Positions 44,017 to 53,477 of a stretch of 64,000 bases of DNA are shown here, in pieces; position 1 is the stretch's first letter, and every line of letters begins with the position of its first letter. The notes beneath the pieces are model-generated. The model saw only the letters and a list, made by a program, of their open reading frames with translations. It did not search any database and was not told where the DNA came from. The translations under genes and the position numbers were made by a program. This stretch comes from Chryseobacterium mucoviscidosis (GTDB taxonomy: Bacteria > Bacteroidota > Bacteroidia > Flavobacteriales > Weeksellaceae), in assembly GCF_002177115.1 (NCBI RefSeq), contig NZ_MVAG01000057.1, forward strand, positions 62,001 through 126,000, in the 5' to 3' direction.

Positions 44017-45411
44017 ATGAATAACGAAAAGATAAATATAAAAGAAAAAGTGGCTTACGGATTTGGAGATGCTGCATCTTCTATGTTCTGGAAAATCTTC
44101 AGCATGTATCTGCTTTTTTTCTATACCGATGTGTTTGGTCTTGCGGCAGCGGCGGTAGGAACCATGTTTCTGGTAACCAAAGTATGGGATTCCTTTTTCG
44201 ATCCTTTTGTGGGAATTTATTCAGACAGGATCGATACAAAATGGGGAAAATTCCGTCCTTTTTTATTATGGGTTGCCATTCCTTTTGCCATTATCGGTGT
44301 ATTAACCTTTTATACCCCAGATTTTGCACACAACGGAAAATTGATCTATGCGTATATCACATATTCCTTAATGATGATGGTGTATTCACTCATCAACGTC
44401 CCTTATGCATCATTACTTGGCGTGATGTCTTCAGACGGTAAAGAAAGAACTACACTGGCTTCTTACAGAATGGTTTTTGCTTTTGCAGGAAGTCTTATTG
44501 CGCTTTGGATGATAGAACCTCTGGTAAAATATTTTGGAGACGGAACCTTAACTTCTTCGCAGGGTTGGTTTTATACCATTGTTGTATTCGGAGTAATGAC
44601 GACGCTGTTGTTTTGGGGATGTTTTGCAGGAACCAAAGAACGTATTAAACCTATAAAAAAAGACCAGTCTACCTTAAAAGAAGATCTTAATGATCTTTGG
44701 AAAAATAAACCATGGTGGATTCTTTTGGGAGCCGGAGTTGCCACATTGCTTTTCAATACCATTCGAGACGGCGGAGCAATTTACTATTTCAAATATTATC
44801 TGGAAAAAACAGATCATGAAACATTTTCCATTTTCGGTATGGGAACAGGGATGTCCTATCTCACCATTTATCTGGTTTTAGGACAGGCAGCCAACATTGT
44901 GGGAGTGGTTTTGGCGACCCCTTTAGCCAATAAATTCGGAAAGAAAGAAACATTCTTTGCCGCAATGTTATCAGCAGCGGTTCTCAGTATCCTGTTTTAT
45001 TTCCTTACGAAAGATAACATCACGATGATTTTACTGCTGCAATTTTTCATAAGCATTTGCGCAGGATGCATTTTCCCTCTTTTATGGTCGATGTATGCCG
45101 ATACCGCAGACTACTCGGAATGGAAACAGGGAAGAAGAGCAACAGGACTTGTATTCTCGGCATCATCAATGTCCCAGAAATTAGGGTGGGCATTCGGTGG
45201 AGCAGCAACAGGATGGCTTTTGGCTTACTTTGGGTTTCAGGCAAACGTTGTACAGACAGAAAATGCACAGACCGGAATCAGATTGATGCTGAGCATTCTT
45301 CCGGCGGCAGGAGCCATCATTTCTATGCTTTTCATTTTTGTGTATCCTTTAACGGAAGAAAAACTTTCATCAATTACAGAAGAACTGGAGCAGAGAAGAA
45401 AAGAAAACTAA
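44017..45411 (+). CDS. GPH-type sugar:cation symporter (MFS)
   Basis: A 464-aa inner-membrane transporter with 12 hydrophobic segments. EKVAYGFGDAASSMFWKIFS at the start and WDSFFDPFVGIYSDR with WGKFRPFLLW at about 56-92 are the glycoside-pentoside-hexuronide symporter signatures. It is followed by the phosphorylase and epimerase that act on mannobiose, so mannobiose or short manno-oligosaccharides are the likely cargo. Confidence 0.9.
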   Translation: MNNEKINIKEKVAYGFGDAASSMFWKIFSMYLLFFYTDVFGLAAAAVGTMFLVTKVWDSFFDPFVGIYSDRIDTKWGKFRPFLLWVAIPFAIIGVLTFYTPDFAHNGKLIYAYITYSLMMMVYSLINVPYASLLGVMSSDGKERTTLASYRMVFAFAGSLIALWMIEPLVKYFGDGTLTSSQGWFYTIVVFGVMTTLLFWGCFAGTKERIKPIKKDQSTLKEDLNDLWKNKPWWILLGAGVATLLFNTIRDGGAIYYFKYYLEKTDHETFSIFGMGTGMSYLTIYLVLGQAANIVGVVLATPLANKFGKKETFFAAMLSAAVLSILFYFLTKDNITMILLLQFFISICAGCIFPLLWSMYADTADYSEWKQGRRATGLVFSASSMSQKLGWAFGGAATGWLLAYFGFQANVVQTENAQTGIRLMLSILPAAGAIISMLFIFVYPLTEEKLSSITEELEQRRKEN

Positions 45412-45494
45412 ATACATACAAATCATATAAGAACATCTGAAACCAGATGAAATATAATTTCTATTACAAACAAAATATAAAATAATATAGCAAG

Positions 45495-46676
45495 ATGAGT
45501 GATTTATTCAATACAAGATTTAATGAAGTGTCAGAAGAATTTGAAAAGCTGGTTACTCAAAAAAATTCTCCGGAAGATCATGCCGGAAACGGAATTTTTA
45601 CAAGATATAAAAATCCTGTCGTTACAGCGGCTCATACTCCGTTAGAATGGCGTTTTGATATGGATGCCGAAAGAAATCCATTTTTTATGGAACGTTTCGG
45701 GATCAATGCCGCTTTTAACGCCGGTGCAATGAAGTGGAACGATAAATATATTCTTTCTGTAAGAGTAGAAGGCTACGACAGAAAATCTTTCTTTGCAATT
45801 GCAGAATCTCCGAATGGTATTGATAATTTCCGTTTCTGGGAAAAACCCGTTGTGATTCCTCAGATTGAAGGAAATCCCGATACCAATGTTTATGATATGC
45901 GTTTAATTCAGCATGAAGACGGATATATCTACGGAATTTTCTGTACAGAAAGAAAAGATCCCAACGCACCGAAAGGAGATACTTCTATGGCAATTGCAAA
46001 TGCTGGTATTGTAAGAACAAAAAATTTAGTAGACTGGGAAAGGCTTCCGGATTTAATTTCCAATACAGGACAGCAGAGAAATGTAGTATTGCACCCTGAA
46101 TTTGTAAACGGAAAATATGCTCTTTACACACGTCCCCAAGACGGATTTATCGATGTTGGAGCAGGAGGAGGAATCGGGCTTGGCTATGTTGCAGATATGA
46201 CGAATCCTGTGGTGGAAAATGAAGAAATCATCTACGGAAAAACCTATCATACAGTTTACGAGCTGAAAAACGGTTTGGGGCCGGCTCCTATTAAAACAGA
46301 AAAAGGCTGGCTGCATCTTGCTCACGGAGTACGCAACACGGCTGCCGGATTGCGTTATGTTTTATATCTGTTTATGACGGATCTAAACGATCTTGGAAAA
46401 GTAATCTATAAACCTGCCGGATATTTTATGGCTCCTGAAAATGAGGAGAGAGTAGGAGATGTTTCCAACGTGTTGTTTTCCAACGGATGGATTGCCGATG
46501 AAGATGGTAAAGTTTTCATCTATTATGCATCTTCAGACACCAGAATGCACGTAGCGGTTTCTTCAGTGGAACAGTTGACAGATTACTGCATGAACACGGC
46601 AGAAGACAGACTTATCTCATCAGAATCGGTAAAAACAATTATTGAGATCGTAGATAATAATCTGGTTTCCAAATAA
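45495..46676 (+). CDS. GH130 4-O-beta-mannosylglucose phosphorylase
   Basis: A 393-aa cytoplasmic enzyme. GNGIFTRYKNPVVTAAHTPL (31-50), NAGAMKWNDKYILSVRVEG (75-93) and NVYDMRL with catalytic Asp134 follow the GH130_1 subfamily, whose Bacteroides fragilis member phosphorolyses mannosylglucose to mannose-1-phosphate and glucose. No signal peptide. The neighbouring epimerase makes its substrate from mannobiose, which strongly supports the call. Confidence 0.92.
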   Translation: MSDLFNTRFNEVSEEFEKLVTQKNSPEDHAGNGIFTRYKNPVVTAAHTPLEWRFDMDAERNPFFMERFGINAAFNAGAMKWNDKYILSVRVEGYDRKSFFAIAESPNGIDNFRFWEKPVVIPQIEGNPDTNVYDMRLIQHEDGYIYGIFCTERKDPNAPKGDTSMAIANAGIVRTKNLVDWERLPDLISNTGQQRNVVLHPEFVNGKYALYTRPQDGFIDVGAGGGIGLGYVADMTNPVVENEEIIYGKTYHTVYELKNGLGPAPIKTEKGWLHLAHGVRNTAAGLRYVLYLFMTDLNDLGKVIYKPAGYFMAPENEERVGDVSNVLFSNGWIADEDGKVFIYYASSDTRMHVAVSSVEQLTDYCMNTAEDRLISSESVKTIIEIVDNNLVSK

Positions 46677-46735
46677 CAGATCATCAGTACTGTAAAAAAA
46701 TCTCAACAATAAAGATAATAAGATTTAATCTCAAA

Positions 46736-47917
46736 ATGCAGACAGAGTTTTTATTGAATACAATGCAAAGTGAGCTCCATAATATTCTGAATTATTGGAG
46801 AAAGAATACAATTGACGAAAAAAACGGAGGTTTTATAGGTGAGATTGATTTTAATGAACAAAAAAATGCTGCTGCGGAAAAAGGTTCCGTAATGTACGGA
46901 AGAATTCTCTGGACTTTTTCTGCAGCATTTTCTGTTACTCAGAATCCCGAAGATCTCAATATGGCAAAAAGAGCTTTTGAAGAGATTAAAACCAAATTTT
47001 ACAATCCGGAGCAAAAAGGAATCTATTGGAGCATTAATGCAGATGGAACAGTAAAAGATTCCAAAAATCAGATCTATGCCATTTCATTTGTTATCTATGG
47101 TCTTAGTGAATTTTATAAAGTTTCAAATGATAAAGAGGCGCTGGATCTGGCAATAACCCTTTACCACAGTATTCAGAATCATTCTTTTGATAAAGTGAAT
47201 AAAGGCTACTTCGAAGCCTACACCCAAGACTGGAAAGAGATTGAAGATATGCGTCTCAGCGAAAAAGATGCTAACGAAAAAAAGACCATGAATACGCATC
47301 TTCATATCGTAGAAGCATTTGCCAACCTTTATCTGGTATGGAAAGATGAAGATTTGAAGCAGAATATTATTCAGTTGCTGGAAACGATAGACCAATATTT
47401 CATCAATAAAGAATCATGGCATCTCAGGCTGTTTTTTGATGAAAATTGGAACGAAAAAAAAGATGTGATTTCCTATGGACACGATATCGAAGCAGCATGG
47501 TTGCTGCAATGGTGTGCAGAAGCTATAGAAGACGAAAACCTGATTGTCCTGTACAAAAATCATGCAGTGAAAATGGCAGATGCAACATTCGAGGGACTGG
47601 ATGAAGACGGAGGATTATGGTATGAATATGAACCGGAATCCGATTATCTTATTTCAGAAAAACACTGGTGGCCACAGGCAGAATTGTGGATTGGTTTTCT
47701 GAATGCTTATCAGCTAACCCAGAACAAAAAATACCTTGATGCTTTTAGAAAAAATGTGGAATTCACAGAAAGATACATCATTGATAAAAAAAACGGAGAA
47801 TGGATTTGGGGAATCAACGAAAAGTATCTTCCCATAGAAAAAGATAAAGCAGGATTCTGGAAATGTCCCTATCATAACGGAAGAGCCTGTTTAGAAATCA
47901 TTAAAAGAGTAAAGTAA
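46736..47917 (+). CDS. Cellobiose/mannobiose 2-epimerase (AGE family)
   Basis: A 393-aa (alpha/alpha)6-barrel enzyme. Signatures: MNTHLHIVEAFANLY (185-199), SYGHDIEAAWLL with His249, KHWWPQAE (309-316), and GFWKCPYHNGRACLE with His380. Converts the reducing-end mannose of mannobiose to glucose, giving mannosylglucose for the GH130 enzyme 59 bp upstream. Cytoplasmic, no signal peptide. Confidence 0.92.
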   Translation: MQTEFLLNTMQSELHNILNYWRKNTIDEKNGGFIGEIDFNEQKNAAAEKGSVMYGRILWTFSAAFSVTQNPEDLNMAKRAFEEIKTKFYNPEQKGIYWSINADGTVKDSKNQIYAISFVIYGLSEFYKVSNDKEALDLAITLYHSIQNHSFDKVNKGYFEAYTQDWKEIEDMRLSEKDANEKKTMNTHLHIVEAFANLYLVWKDEDLKQNIIQLLETIDQYFINKESWHLRLFFDENWNEKKDVISYGHDIEAAWLLQWCAEAIEDENLIVLYKNHAVKMADATFEGLDEDGGLWYEYEPESDYLISEKHWWPQAELWIGFLNAYQLTQNKKYLDAFRKNVEFTERYIIDKKNGEWIWGINEKYLPIEKDKAGFWKCPYHNGRACLEIIKRVK

Positions 47918-47937
47918 TATATTTTTAAAACAATAAA

Positions 47938-48978
47938 ATGAATACAAAAATTATTTCTCAGAAATTTAAAATTTTAGGGATGATCGCTTTTGGAGTTTTT
48001 GCCAATGCGCAATCCCTCTATCTTACATCGGCTTTACCGGTAAACGTTACTGTAGGAAGTTCTCCTTCCTTTACCTTAAACTACACGTCTGCCACACCGT
48101 GTAAAATTATAGTATCCCTGATAAAATCCCAGTCAGACGGAGTAACTCCGGATTGGAATACTTGGCAGACAGGAACTATTTTAGATAATCTTCCTGCTAC
48201 TTCTTCTCCTGTTTCAAAGACGATTACAGTTACAGTTCCTGCAAATCAGACAATAAGCACAGATTTACCTTCAGGAATCAATTATCTTTGGGCACTTACC
48301 CTTCAGGATTCTTCCGGAGGATGGATCGCAGGAAGTCAGCCGCAAACCAATATTATATCATCCAATACCGTTATAGATAATGTAAGCTTCAACGGAGCAC
48401 TTCCGGCTTCTGTATCGGCTGGTTCCACACAAAGCATACCTTACAAATATACTGCAACTACAGACCGTATCGTGAAGGTAGGACTTTCAAAGTACAGCTC
48501 TTCCGGAAATTGGATCAGTGATGTTGTATCAGTAATTATTAATCCTGCATCGGCTACAACAACAACGCCTGTTTCAGGAGTTGCAAATCTTGCGATACCT
48601 GCGGGAACAACATCTACCGCTAATCTTTCAAACGGAGAATATTACGGTTGGGAAGCCACAATGGCTACTACATCATGGAGCTATATGAACGGAACCAACA
48701 CGAATGTAGTTGTAACAAGTGCCAATACAACATTATCTGTTTCTGATTCTGAAGCGGCTAAAAACCCAATTAAAATCTATCCTAATCCTGTAAAGAATAC
48801 CCTGTATTTCAGTAATCCTGAAAAAATAAAATCTGTGAAAATTAATGATCTTACAGGAAAAGAAATTTTCAGAAGTACGAAAGATCTGGATAAAGGAGTT
48901 GATTTTTCAGAATTTGCCAAAGGAACCTATATTATTACCTTAAACGGAACAGATTCTCAGAAAATCATTAAAGAGTAA
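47938..48978 (+). CDS. Secreted protein with two Ig-like repeats and T9SS sorting tail
   Basis: A 346-aa protein. The signal peptide ends near GVFANAQS. Two tandem beta-domains with related sequence follow (about 27-135 starting LPVNVTVGSSPSFTLNY, and about 140-260 starting LPASVSAGSTQSIPYKY); both end in Trp-containing strands (YLWALTLQDSSGGW, YYGWEATMATTSW). The C-terminal 70 residues (NPIKIYPNPVKNTLYF to QKIIKE) are a type A T9SS sorting domain. No catalytic motif. A secreted glycan-binding accessory protein is likely from context. 20 bp after the epimerase gene. Confidence 0.8.
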   Translation: MNTKIISQKFKILGMIAFGVFANAQSLYLTSALPVNVTVGSSPSFTLNYTSATPCKIIVSLIKSQSDGVTPDWNTWQTGTILDNLPATSSPVSKTITVTVPANQTISTDLPSGINYLWALTLQDSSGGWIAGSQPQTNIISSNTVIDNVSFNGALPASVSAGSTQSIPYKYTATTDRIVKVGLSKYSSSGNWISDVVSVIINPASATTTTPVSGVANLAIPAGTTSTANLSNGEYYGWEATMATTSWSYMNGTNTNVVVTSANTTLSVSDSEAAKNPIKIYPNPVKNTLYFSNPEKIKSVKINDLTGKEIFRSTKDLDKGVDFSEFAKGTYIITLNGTDSQKIIKE

Positions 48979-49324
48979 GATATAAACCATAGAAGAAGAA
49001 TGCCTGAAATAAAGAGAGTAATTTAAAATATCCGAAGCTGTTTGATATAATTTTATTACCTAAAATAAATGGATTTGTTTTTAAAATATTGATAAACTTT
49101 TAACTCCGAAGTTAAATGAAGATTCAATTTAAAAACGTCTTTTTAGCGTAGAAAATTAAGCTGATTTTGTCTTAATTAATTTTCTGCATATTTAAATAAT
49201 TCAAAAAGCATCGCAGATAAATTATTCTCTTTTTAACAGGTAATGACGGGAAGGAAAAAACTCAGGAAGTAATAAAAAGAAACATTCAAATCACAATAAT
49301 ATTAACTTTCAAAAACATTTTAAA
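48979..49324. other. Non-coding gap within the mannan locus
   Basis: A 346-bp AT-rich stretch with no ORF. AGAAAATTAA (49150-49159) and TTAATTTTCT (49176-49185) can form a 10-bp stem but no T-run follows. A promoter for the GH26 lipoprotein gene is likely here, though no copy of the 17-bp site was found. Confidence 0.4.
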
Positions 49325-50530
49325 ATGAAAATTCAAAGTAAATTTTTTCTGATATCTTTCTTCGTAGGAATTCTTTCCTGTCAGTCTTCAGAAAACGATC
49401 CCGTTGAGAATAGCACCTCTCAGCCTTCAGAATCCATAAATAAACTCGTGAATAATACCTCAGATGCAAGTGCTACCCAAAAGACCCAGTTGGTATTTTA
49501 TAATTTAAAAAATAATGCCGGAACCAAAATTCTCGTAGGTCATCAGGATGCGTTTTACACCTATTATCAGGATAATACTTCCATGTCTGACGTAAAAAAA
49601 GCTACAGGATCCGATCCTGCACTTATCGGTTTGGATCTCATGTTCATTACCGACAAAAATTATCAGGCAAATGCTTCCAATTGGTATTATCAGCAGGAGC
49701 AGAAAATTGTGGCAGCAGCAAAAGAAGCCTACCAGAAAGGGATGGCGGTAACATTTTGCTGGCATTTGAGAGAACCTTATAACGAAACTACTTTCTATAC
49801 CTCGGAAATGACGGCTTCTCAAAAGCAGAACGCTTTTAAAAGTATTCTTCCCGGTGGAGCCAACCACAACTGGTATCTTACCAAACTCCAGAAAGTGGCT
49901 TCTGTATTTAAAAATCTTAAAGGAAGCGGCGGCGAAGAAATTCCTGTGATCTTCAGGCCTTTTCATGAATTCGACGGAGACTGGTTCTGGTGGGGAGCAG
50001 CTTACTGCACGGCAGAAGAATATAAACAGCTTTGGCAGTTTACTGTAAACTATCTCAGAAACACCATGAATGTTCATAATGTACTGTATGCTTTTGCACC
50101 GGATGCTTCCTACACAACTTCTTCAGCCTACCTTTCGAGATATCCGGGAGACCAGTATGTAGATGTTTTAGGAATGGATAATTATTATGACTTTACAGCA
50201 CAGACAACAGCAGGAGCAAATACCGCCAACAGCAAACTAAAAGTAATATCTGATCTTGCCATCCAGAAAAATAAAATTGCGGCATTAACCGAAACCGGAT
50301 ACTCCAGCCAGAACAATACAGCCAGAACGTCTACCCACTTTACGACACTGGTGCATCCTGCCATTACATCCAATAACGTGAAAATTTCATATGTTTGCTT
50401 CTGGAGTAATGCGGGAAATACATATTACGTTCCCACTCCGGCAACACCTTATGCCACAGATTTTAAAAACTTTACCCTTAAACCGCAGATGGCTCTTCAG
50501 ACAACCATAGCCGGAATTTTATATAATTAA
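49325..50530 (+). CDS. GH26 beta-mannanase lipoprotein, surface-anchored
   Basis: A 401-aa enzyme whose signal ends in GILSC, so Cys19 would be lipidated and the enzyme held on the outer membrane. A Ser/Asn-rich linker follows (20-50). Catalytic residues: Glu215 in FRPFHEFDGDWFWWG and Glu323 in ALTETGY. It differs clearly from the two other GH26 proteins. A surface GH26 that makes long oligosaccharides for SusCD would be typical of Bacteroidota mannan loci. Confidence 0.92.
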   Translation: MKIQSKFFLISFFVGILSCQSSENDPVENSTSQPSESINKLVNNTSDASATQKTQLVFYNLKNNAGTKILVGHQDAFYTYYQDNTSMSDVKKATGSDPALIGLDLMFITDKNYQANASNWYYQQEQKIVAAAKEAYQKGMAVTFCWHLREPYNETTFYTSEMTASQKQNAFKSILPGGANHNWYLTKLQKVASVFKNLKGSGGEEIPVIFRPFHEFDGDWFWWGAAYCTAEEYKQLWQFTVNYLRNTMNVHNVLYAFAPDASYTTSSAYLSRYPGDQYVDVLGMDNYYDFTAQTTAGANTANSKLKVISDLAIQKNKIAALTETGYSSQNNTARTSTHFTTLVHPAITSNNVKISYVCFWSNAGNTYYVPTPATPYATDFKNFTLKPQMALQTTIAGILYN

Positions 50531-50547
50531 CAGAAAAAAGAATCTGA

Positions 50548-51567
50548 ATGAAAAAAAATATTTTAAGCATTTTTATTTTAGCTTCATTAGCACTTAGCGG
50601 TCAGAAAAACCTCATCAGCAACGGAGGTTTTGAAATGGATGCCCAAAGCTGGAACAATGAAAGTGCGATTACAATTAATCCGTACACCAAACATACAGGA
50701 AGTAAAGGAGGCGGAATTACAGAATATACCGCTCCGCAGTGGAAAGGAATCGATCAGACCTTCAGTATTCCTAAAAATACAGCAGCGATCGAAGTTTCTG
50801 CATGGCTGAAAGCAGATGGCGTGGAAAAAGGAAAAAGTGACTGGAACAAAGCAGTGGTAATTGCCGAAATTAACGGTAAAGGAGAAAATATTGCCGCTTT
50901 GGAAGGAACAACTCCATGGAAGGAATATAAAAAAGTAATTCCGCTAAATAAAGACCGTTCCGGAAGACTTATGATTGCTTTATCCGAATGTACAGGAAGT
51001 TTCTATTTTGATGATATTAAAATTACACCGCTTACACAGGAAGATCTTAATAAAATTCAGGAGCAGGAAACCAAAAAATATGAAGTGAAAGTAATTACCG
51101 ATTCTACTCCGCTGGAAATTGTAACCCTCAGTAATACGGACTTTGAAAACGGACTCGAAAACTGGAGGGGAACCGCTGAAACCACCTCCGAAGAAAAAGT
51201 AAAAGGACAGAAAAGCTTAAAGCTGTCTTCTTCAAATCCTGTCTGGTTCGGAATAGATCAGATTGCAGATATCCCCGATGGAAGCAAAACACTGGATATT
51301 TCTGCATTTGCAAAAACAAAAGACCTGAAACCCGGAAAAAACGACTGGAATAAAGGAATAATGATCGTAGAATTCACCAAAGACGGAACTGCAAAAACAG
51401 GAGACGATCAGCCGGTATTTTTTGTTTCGGACGCCAAAGACTGGCAAAAGTTTTCAAAAACCCTTGCTGTTCCCGCAGGTTCTAGAAAATACAGAATTAT
51501 GCTGGCTCTTTCGGAAGCTACAGGAACTATGTATGTAGATGATATTCAGGTAAAATTCAACAAATAA
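50548..51567 (+). CDS. Exported protein with two tandem CBM4/9-like domains
   Basis: A 339-aa protein with signal peptide (to about LALSGQ). Two homologous jelly-roll modules follow: about 20-160 (NLISNGGFEMDAQSW to GSFYFDDIKI) and about 185-339 (SNTDFENGLENWRG to TMYVDDIQV). Both contain a WN-KA/G-I segment (SDWNKAVVI, NDWNKGIMI) and a LALSE strand. No catalytic domain is attached. It lies 17 bp after the GH26 lipoprotein and 26 bp before the isomerase, so is likely a free glycan-binding protein for mannan or glucomannan. Confidence 0.78.
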   Translation: MKKNILSIFILASLALSGQKNLISNGGFEMDAQSWNNESAITINPYTKHTGSKGGGITEYTAPQWKGIDQTFSIPKNTAAIEVSAWLKADGVEKGKSDWNKAVVIAEINGKGENIAALEGTTPWKEYKKVIPLNKDRSGRLMIALSECTGSFYFDDIKITPLTQEDLNKIQEQETKKYEVKVITDSTPLEIVTLSNTDFENGLENWRGTAETTSEEKVKGQKSLKLSSSNPVWFGIDQIADIPDGSKTLDISAFAKTKDLKPGKNDWNKGIMIVEFTKDGTAKTGDDQPVFFVSDAKDWQKFSKTLAVPAGSRKYRIMLALSEATGTMYVDDIQVKFNK

Positions 51568-51593
51568 AAATTTAAAATTAAATAAACATTAGT

Positions 51594-51935
51594 ATGGAAC
51601 ATGACGTAAGACCTTGGGGAGAATATTGGGTACTGGATGACTCAGAAACTCATAAAGTAAAAAGAATACAGGTGAATCCCGGTGGAAGATTATCTTTGCA
51701 GTATCATCATAAAAGAGCTGAAGTCTGGACTATAGTTTCAGGAGTCGGAACCATTACCATTGATGAAGACATCAGAGATTACACAGTAGGGCAGGTTGCA
51801 CAGATTCCTCTTGGAGCACACCACAGAATAGAAAATAAAACTTCCGAGCCCGTTGTTTTTGTTGAAGTTCAGTACGGAACCTACTTTGGGGAAGACGATA
51901 TTGTAAGAATCGAAGACGATTACAACAGAGCATAA
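51594..51935 (+). CDS. Mannose-6-phosphate isomerase-like cupin (type II PMI)
   Basis: A 113-aa single cupin domain. RPWGEYWVLDD (6-16), LSLQYHHKRAEVWTIVSG (33-50) with metal-binding His38, His39 and Glu43, and PLGAHHRIEN (72-81) match the PMI half of ManC-type bifunctional enzymes. It would turn mannose-6-phosphate into fructose-6-phosphate. No phosphomannomutase or mannokinase is in the window, so mannose-1-phosphate from GH130 must be handled elsewhere. Confidence 0.85.
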   Translation: MEHDVRPWGEYWVLDDSETHKVKRIQVNPGGRLSLQYHHKRAEVWTIVSGVGTITIDEDIRDYTVGQVAQIPLGAHHRIENKTSEPVVFVEVQYGTYFGEDDIVRIEDDYNRA

Positions 51936-51998
51936 GACCAAAACGACCACAAATAATTATCGAACACACGCTTCAATACTTATAAAGGTCAATAAAAT

Positions 51999-52124
51999 GT
52001 AATCACAAAAGAAAAGAACCATTTTGCTGTTCTTAAATTAATTACAGCAGCCTAAAAGATGATTTCGCTGTTTAATCCTGATAGATTTTTTGTTTCAGGA
52101 TCTTAATATTTCTTTTGTGATTAC
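51999..52124. repeat. 126-bp element with 16-bp terminal inverted repeats and internal hairpins
   Basis: GTAATCACAAAAGAAA (51999-52014) and TTTCTTTTGTGATTAC (52109-52124) are perfect inverted copies. Inside are AAGAAC/GTTCTT (52014-52034) and ATCCTGA/TCAGGAT (52075-52101). It lies between the isomerase and the next GH26 gene. No flanking duplication is evident. It could be a miniature mobile element or a structured RNA with a closing stem. Confidence 0.6.
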
Positions 52125-52205
52125 CTATACATTTCAAAACAGCTTCAAACACAGGATGATCAAAAATTAATTTTTATCATTAATCTTTATTTACATTTCT
52201 TTACT

Positions 52206-53339
52206 ATGAAAATTTTTCCTACAAAATTTTTCTCGTTAGCTTTTCTTTCGGCTTTATCTTTTGCAAATGCCCAGTTCAGACTATCTGACGAGAAAGCCAC
52301 ACAGGAAACACAGAATCTCTATCAAAATCTGGCAAAAGCACAGAAAAAAGGCTATTTCATAGGACATCAGGACGATTTGGCGTATGGTGTTTACTGGAAA
52401 TACCAACAGGGAAGAAGTGATGTTAAAGAAGTGGTAAAAGATCATCCCGCTGTGTACGGCTGGGAACTTGGAGATCTGGAGCTGGGAAAAGCAGAGAATC
52501 TTGATGGTGTACCATTCGGTAAAATGAAAGAATTCATAAAAGAAGGCTATCGCCGTGGCGGAATTATTACCATAAGTTGGCACTCCAACAATCCCATTAC
52601 AGGCGGAAATGCATGGGATTTTTCCAATACCTCCATAAAAAGTATTCTGAAAGGCGGAGATAAACATTCCGTTTTTCTATCTTATCTTGATAAAGTTGCC
52701 GATTTTTTAGCGGATTTAAAAGACGATAAAGGAACACCGATTCCTATTCTGTGGAGACCCTTTCATGAACACACCGGAACATGGTTCTGGTGGGGTGTGA
52801 AATCGGCTTCAGATGAAGAATATAAAGAATTGTACAGATTTTCTTTAGATTATTTGAAAAATGAAAAAAAACTGCATAATCTTATCTCTGTTTACAACAC
52901 CAGCGTAGAATATACCACCCCCGAAGAATTCCTGAAACGTTATCCGGGAGACAGCTATGTAGATATGATGTCTTTTGACGCTTATCAGAGAGGTTCTGTG
53001 GATGAAGGGAAAAAATTTGCAGAAAAACTGGATGTTCTTATTTCAGCAATGAATCAGGCAGCAGAAAAACATAATAAAATTTCAGCTATCGGCGAAATAG
53101 GATATAACCAGATTCCGGATTCTGAGTGGTTTACGAAAGTGCTGAAACCTGTTTTTGATAAACACACATTTTCATACGTCCTGTTCTGGAGAAATGCAGG
53201 TTTCAAACCGGGAAATAATGAAGTGGAATATTATCTGCCTTTCAAAGGACATCCTTCGGAAAAAGATTTTTTTAAATTCTATAAAGATAAAAAAACACTA
53301 TTTGAAAAAGAAGCAGGAAAAATGAACCTGTACAAATAA
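52206..53339 (+). CDS. GH26 beta-mannanase, secreted (paralogue of 42821-43951)
   Basis: A 377-aa enzyme with signal peptide ending SFANAQ. Motifs: YFIGHQDDLAYG (50-61), WRPFHEHTGTWFWWG with Glu188, and AIGEIGYNQIP with Glu297. It aligns along its whole length with the GH26 at 42821-43951 but differs in the first substrate loop (WELGDLELG versus WDVMNIESG), so specificity may differ. First gene after the 126-bp repeat element. Confidence 0.92.
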   Translation: MKIFPTKFFSLAFLSALSFANAQFRLSDEKATQETQNLYQNLAKAQKKGYFIGHQDDLAYGVYWKYQQGRSDVKEVVKDHPAVYGWELGDLELGKAENLDGVPFGKMKEFIKEGYRRGGIITISWHSNNPITGGNAWDFSNTSIKSILKGGDKHSVFLSYLDKVADFLADLKDDKGTPIPILWRPFHEHTGTWFWWGVKSASDEEYKELYRFSLDYLKNEKKLHNLISVYNTSVEYTTPEEFLKRYPGDSYVDMMSFDAYQRGSVDEGKKFAEKLDVLISAMNQAAEKHNKISAIGEIGYNQIPDSEWFTKVLKPVFDKHTFSYVLFWRNAGFKPGNNEVEYYLPFKGHPSEKDFFKFYKDKKTLFEKEAGKMNLYK

Positions 53340-53477
53340 TAATGCATAATCCATTAGTAAGATAACAATTAAACAGGACTATTTGCAGTTTAAATGATTT
53401 TAACAAACAATTTACCAGTGTCTTATGTTGGATAAATTTGAAATTATTTGAACAGAAATAACAATAAAAAAGGTAAA

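Noticed and set aside
49150..49185. 10-bp AT stem as a terminator inside the mannan locus
   Set aside because: All A/T pairs except the outermost and no T-run; probably chance in AT-rich spacer.
49505..50077. 190-codon minus-strand ORF opposite the GH26 lipoprotein
   Set aside because: Antisense to catalytic motifs of a certain gene and Phe/Cys/His-rich in the way shadow frames are.
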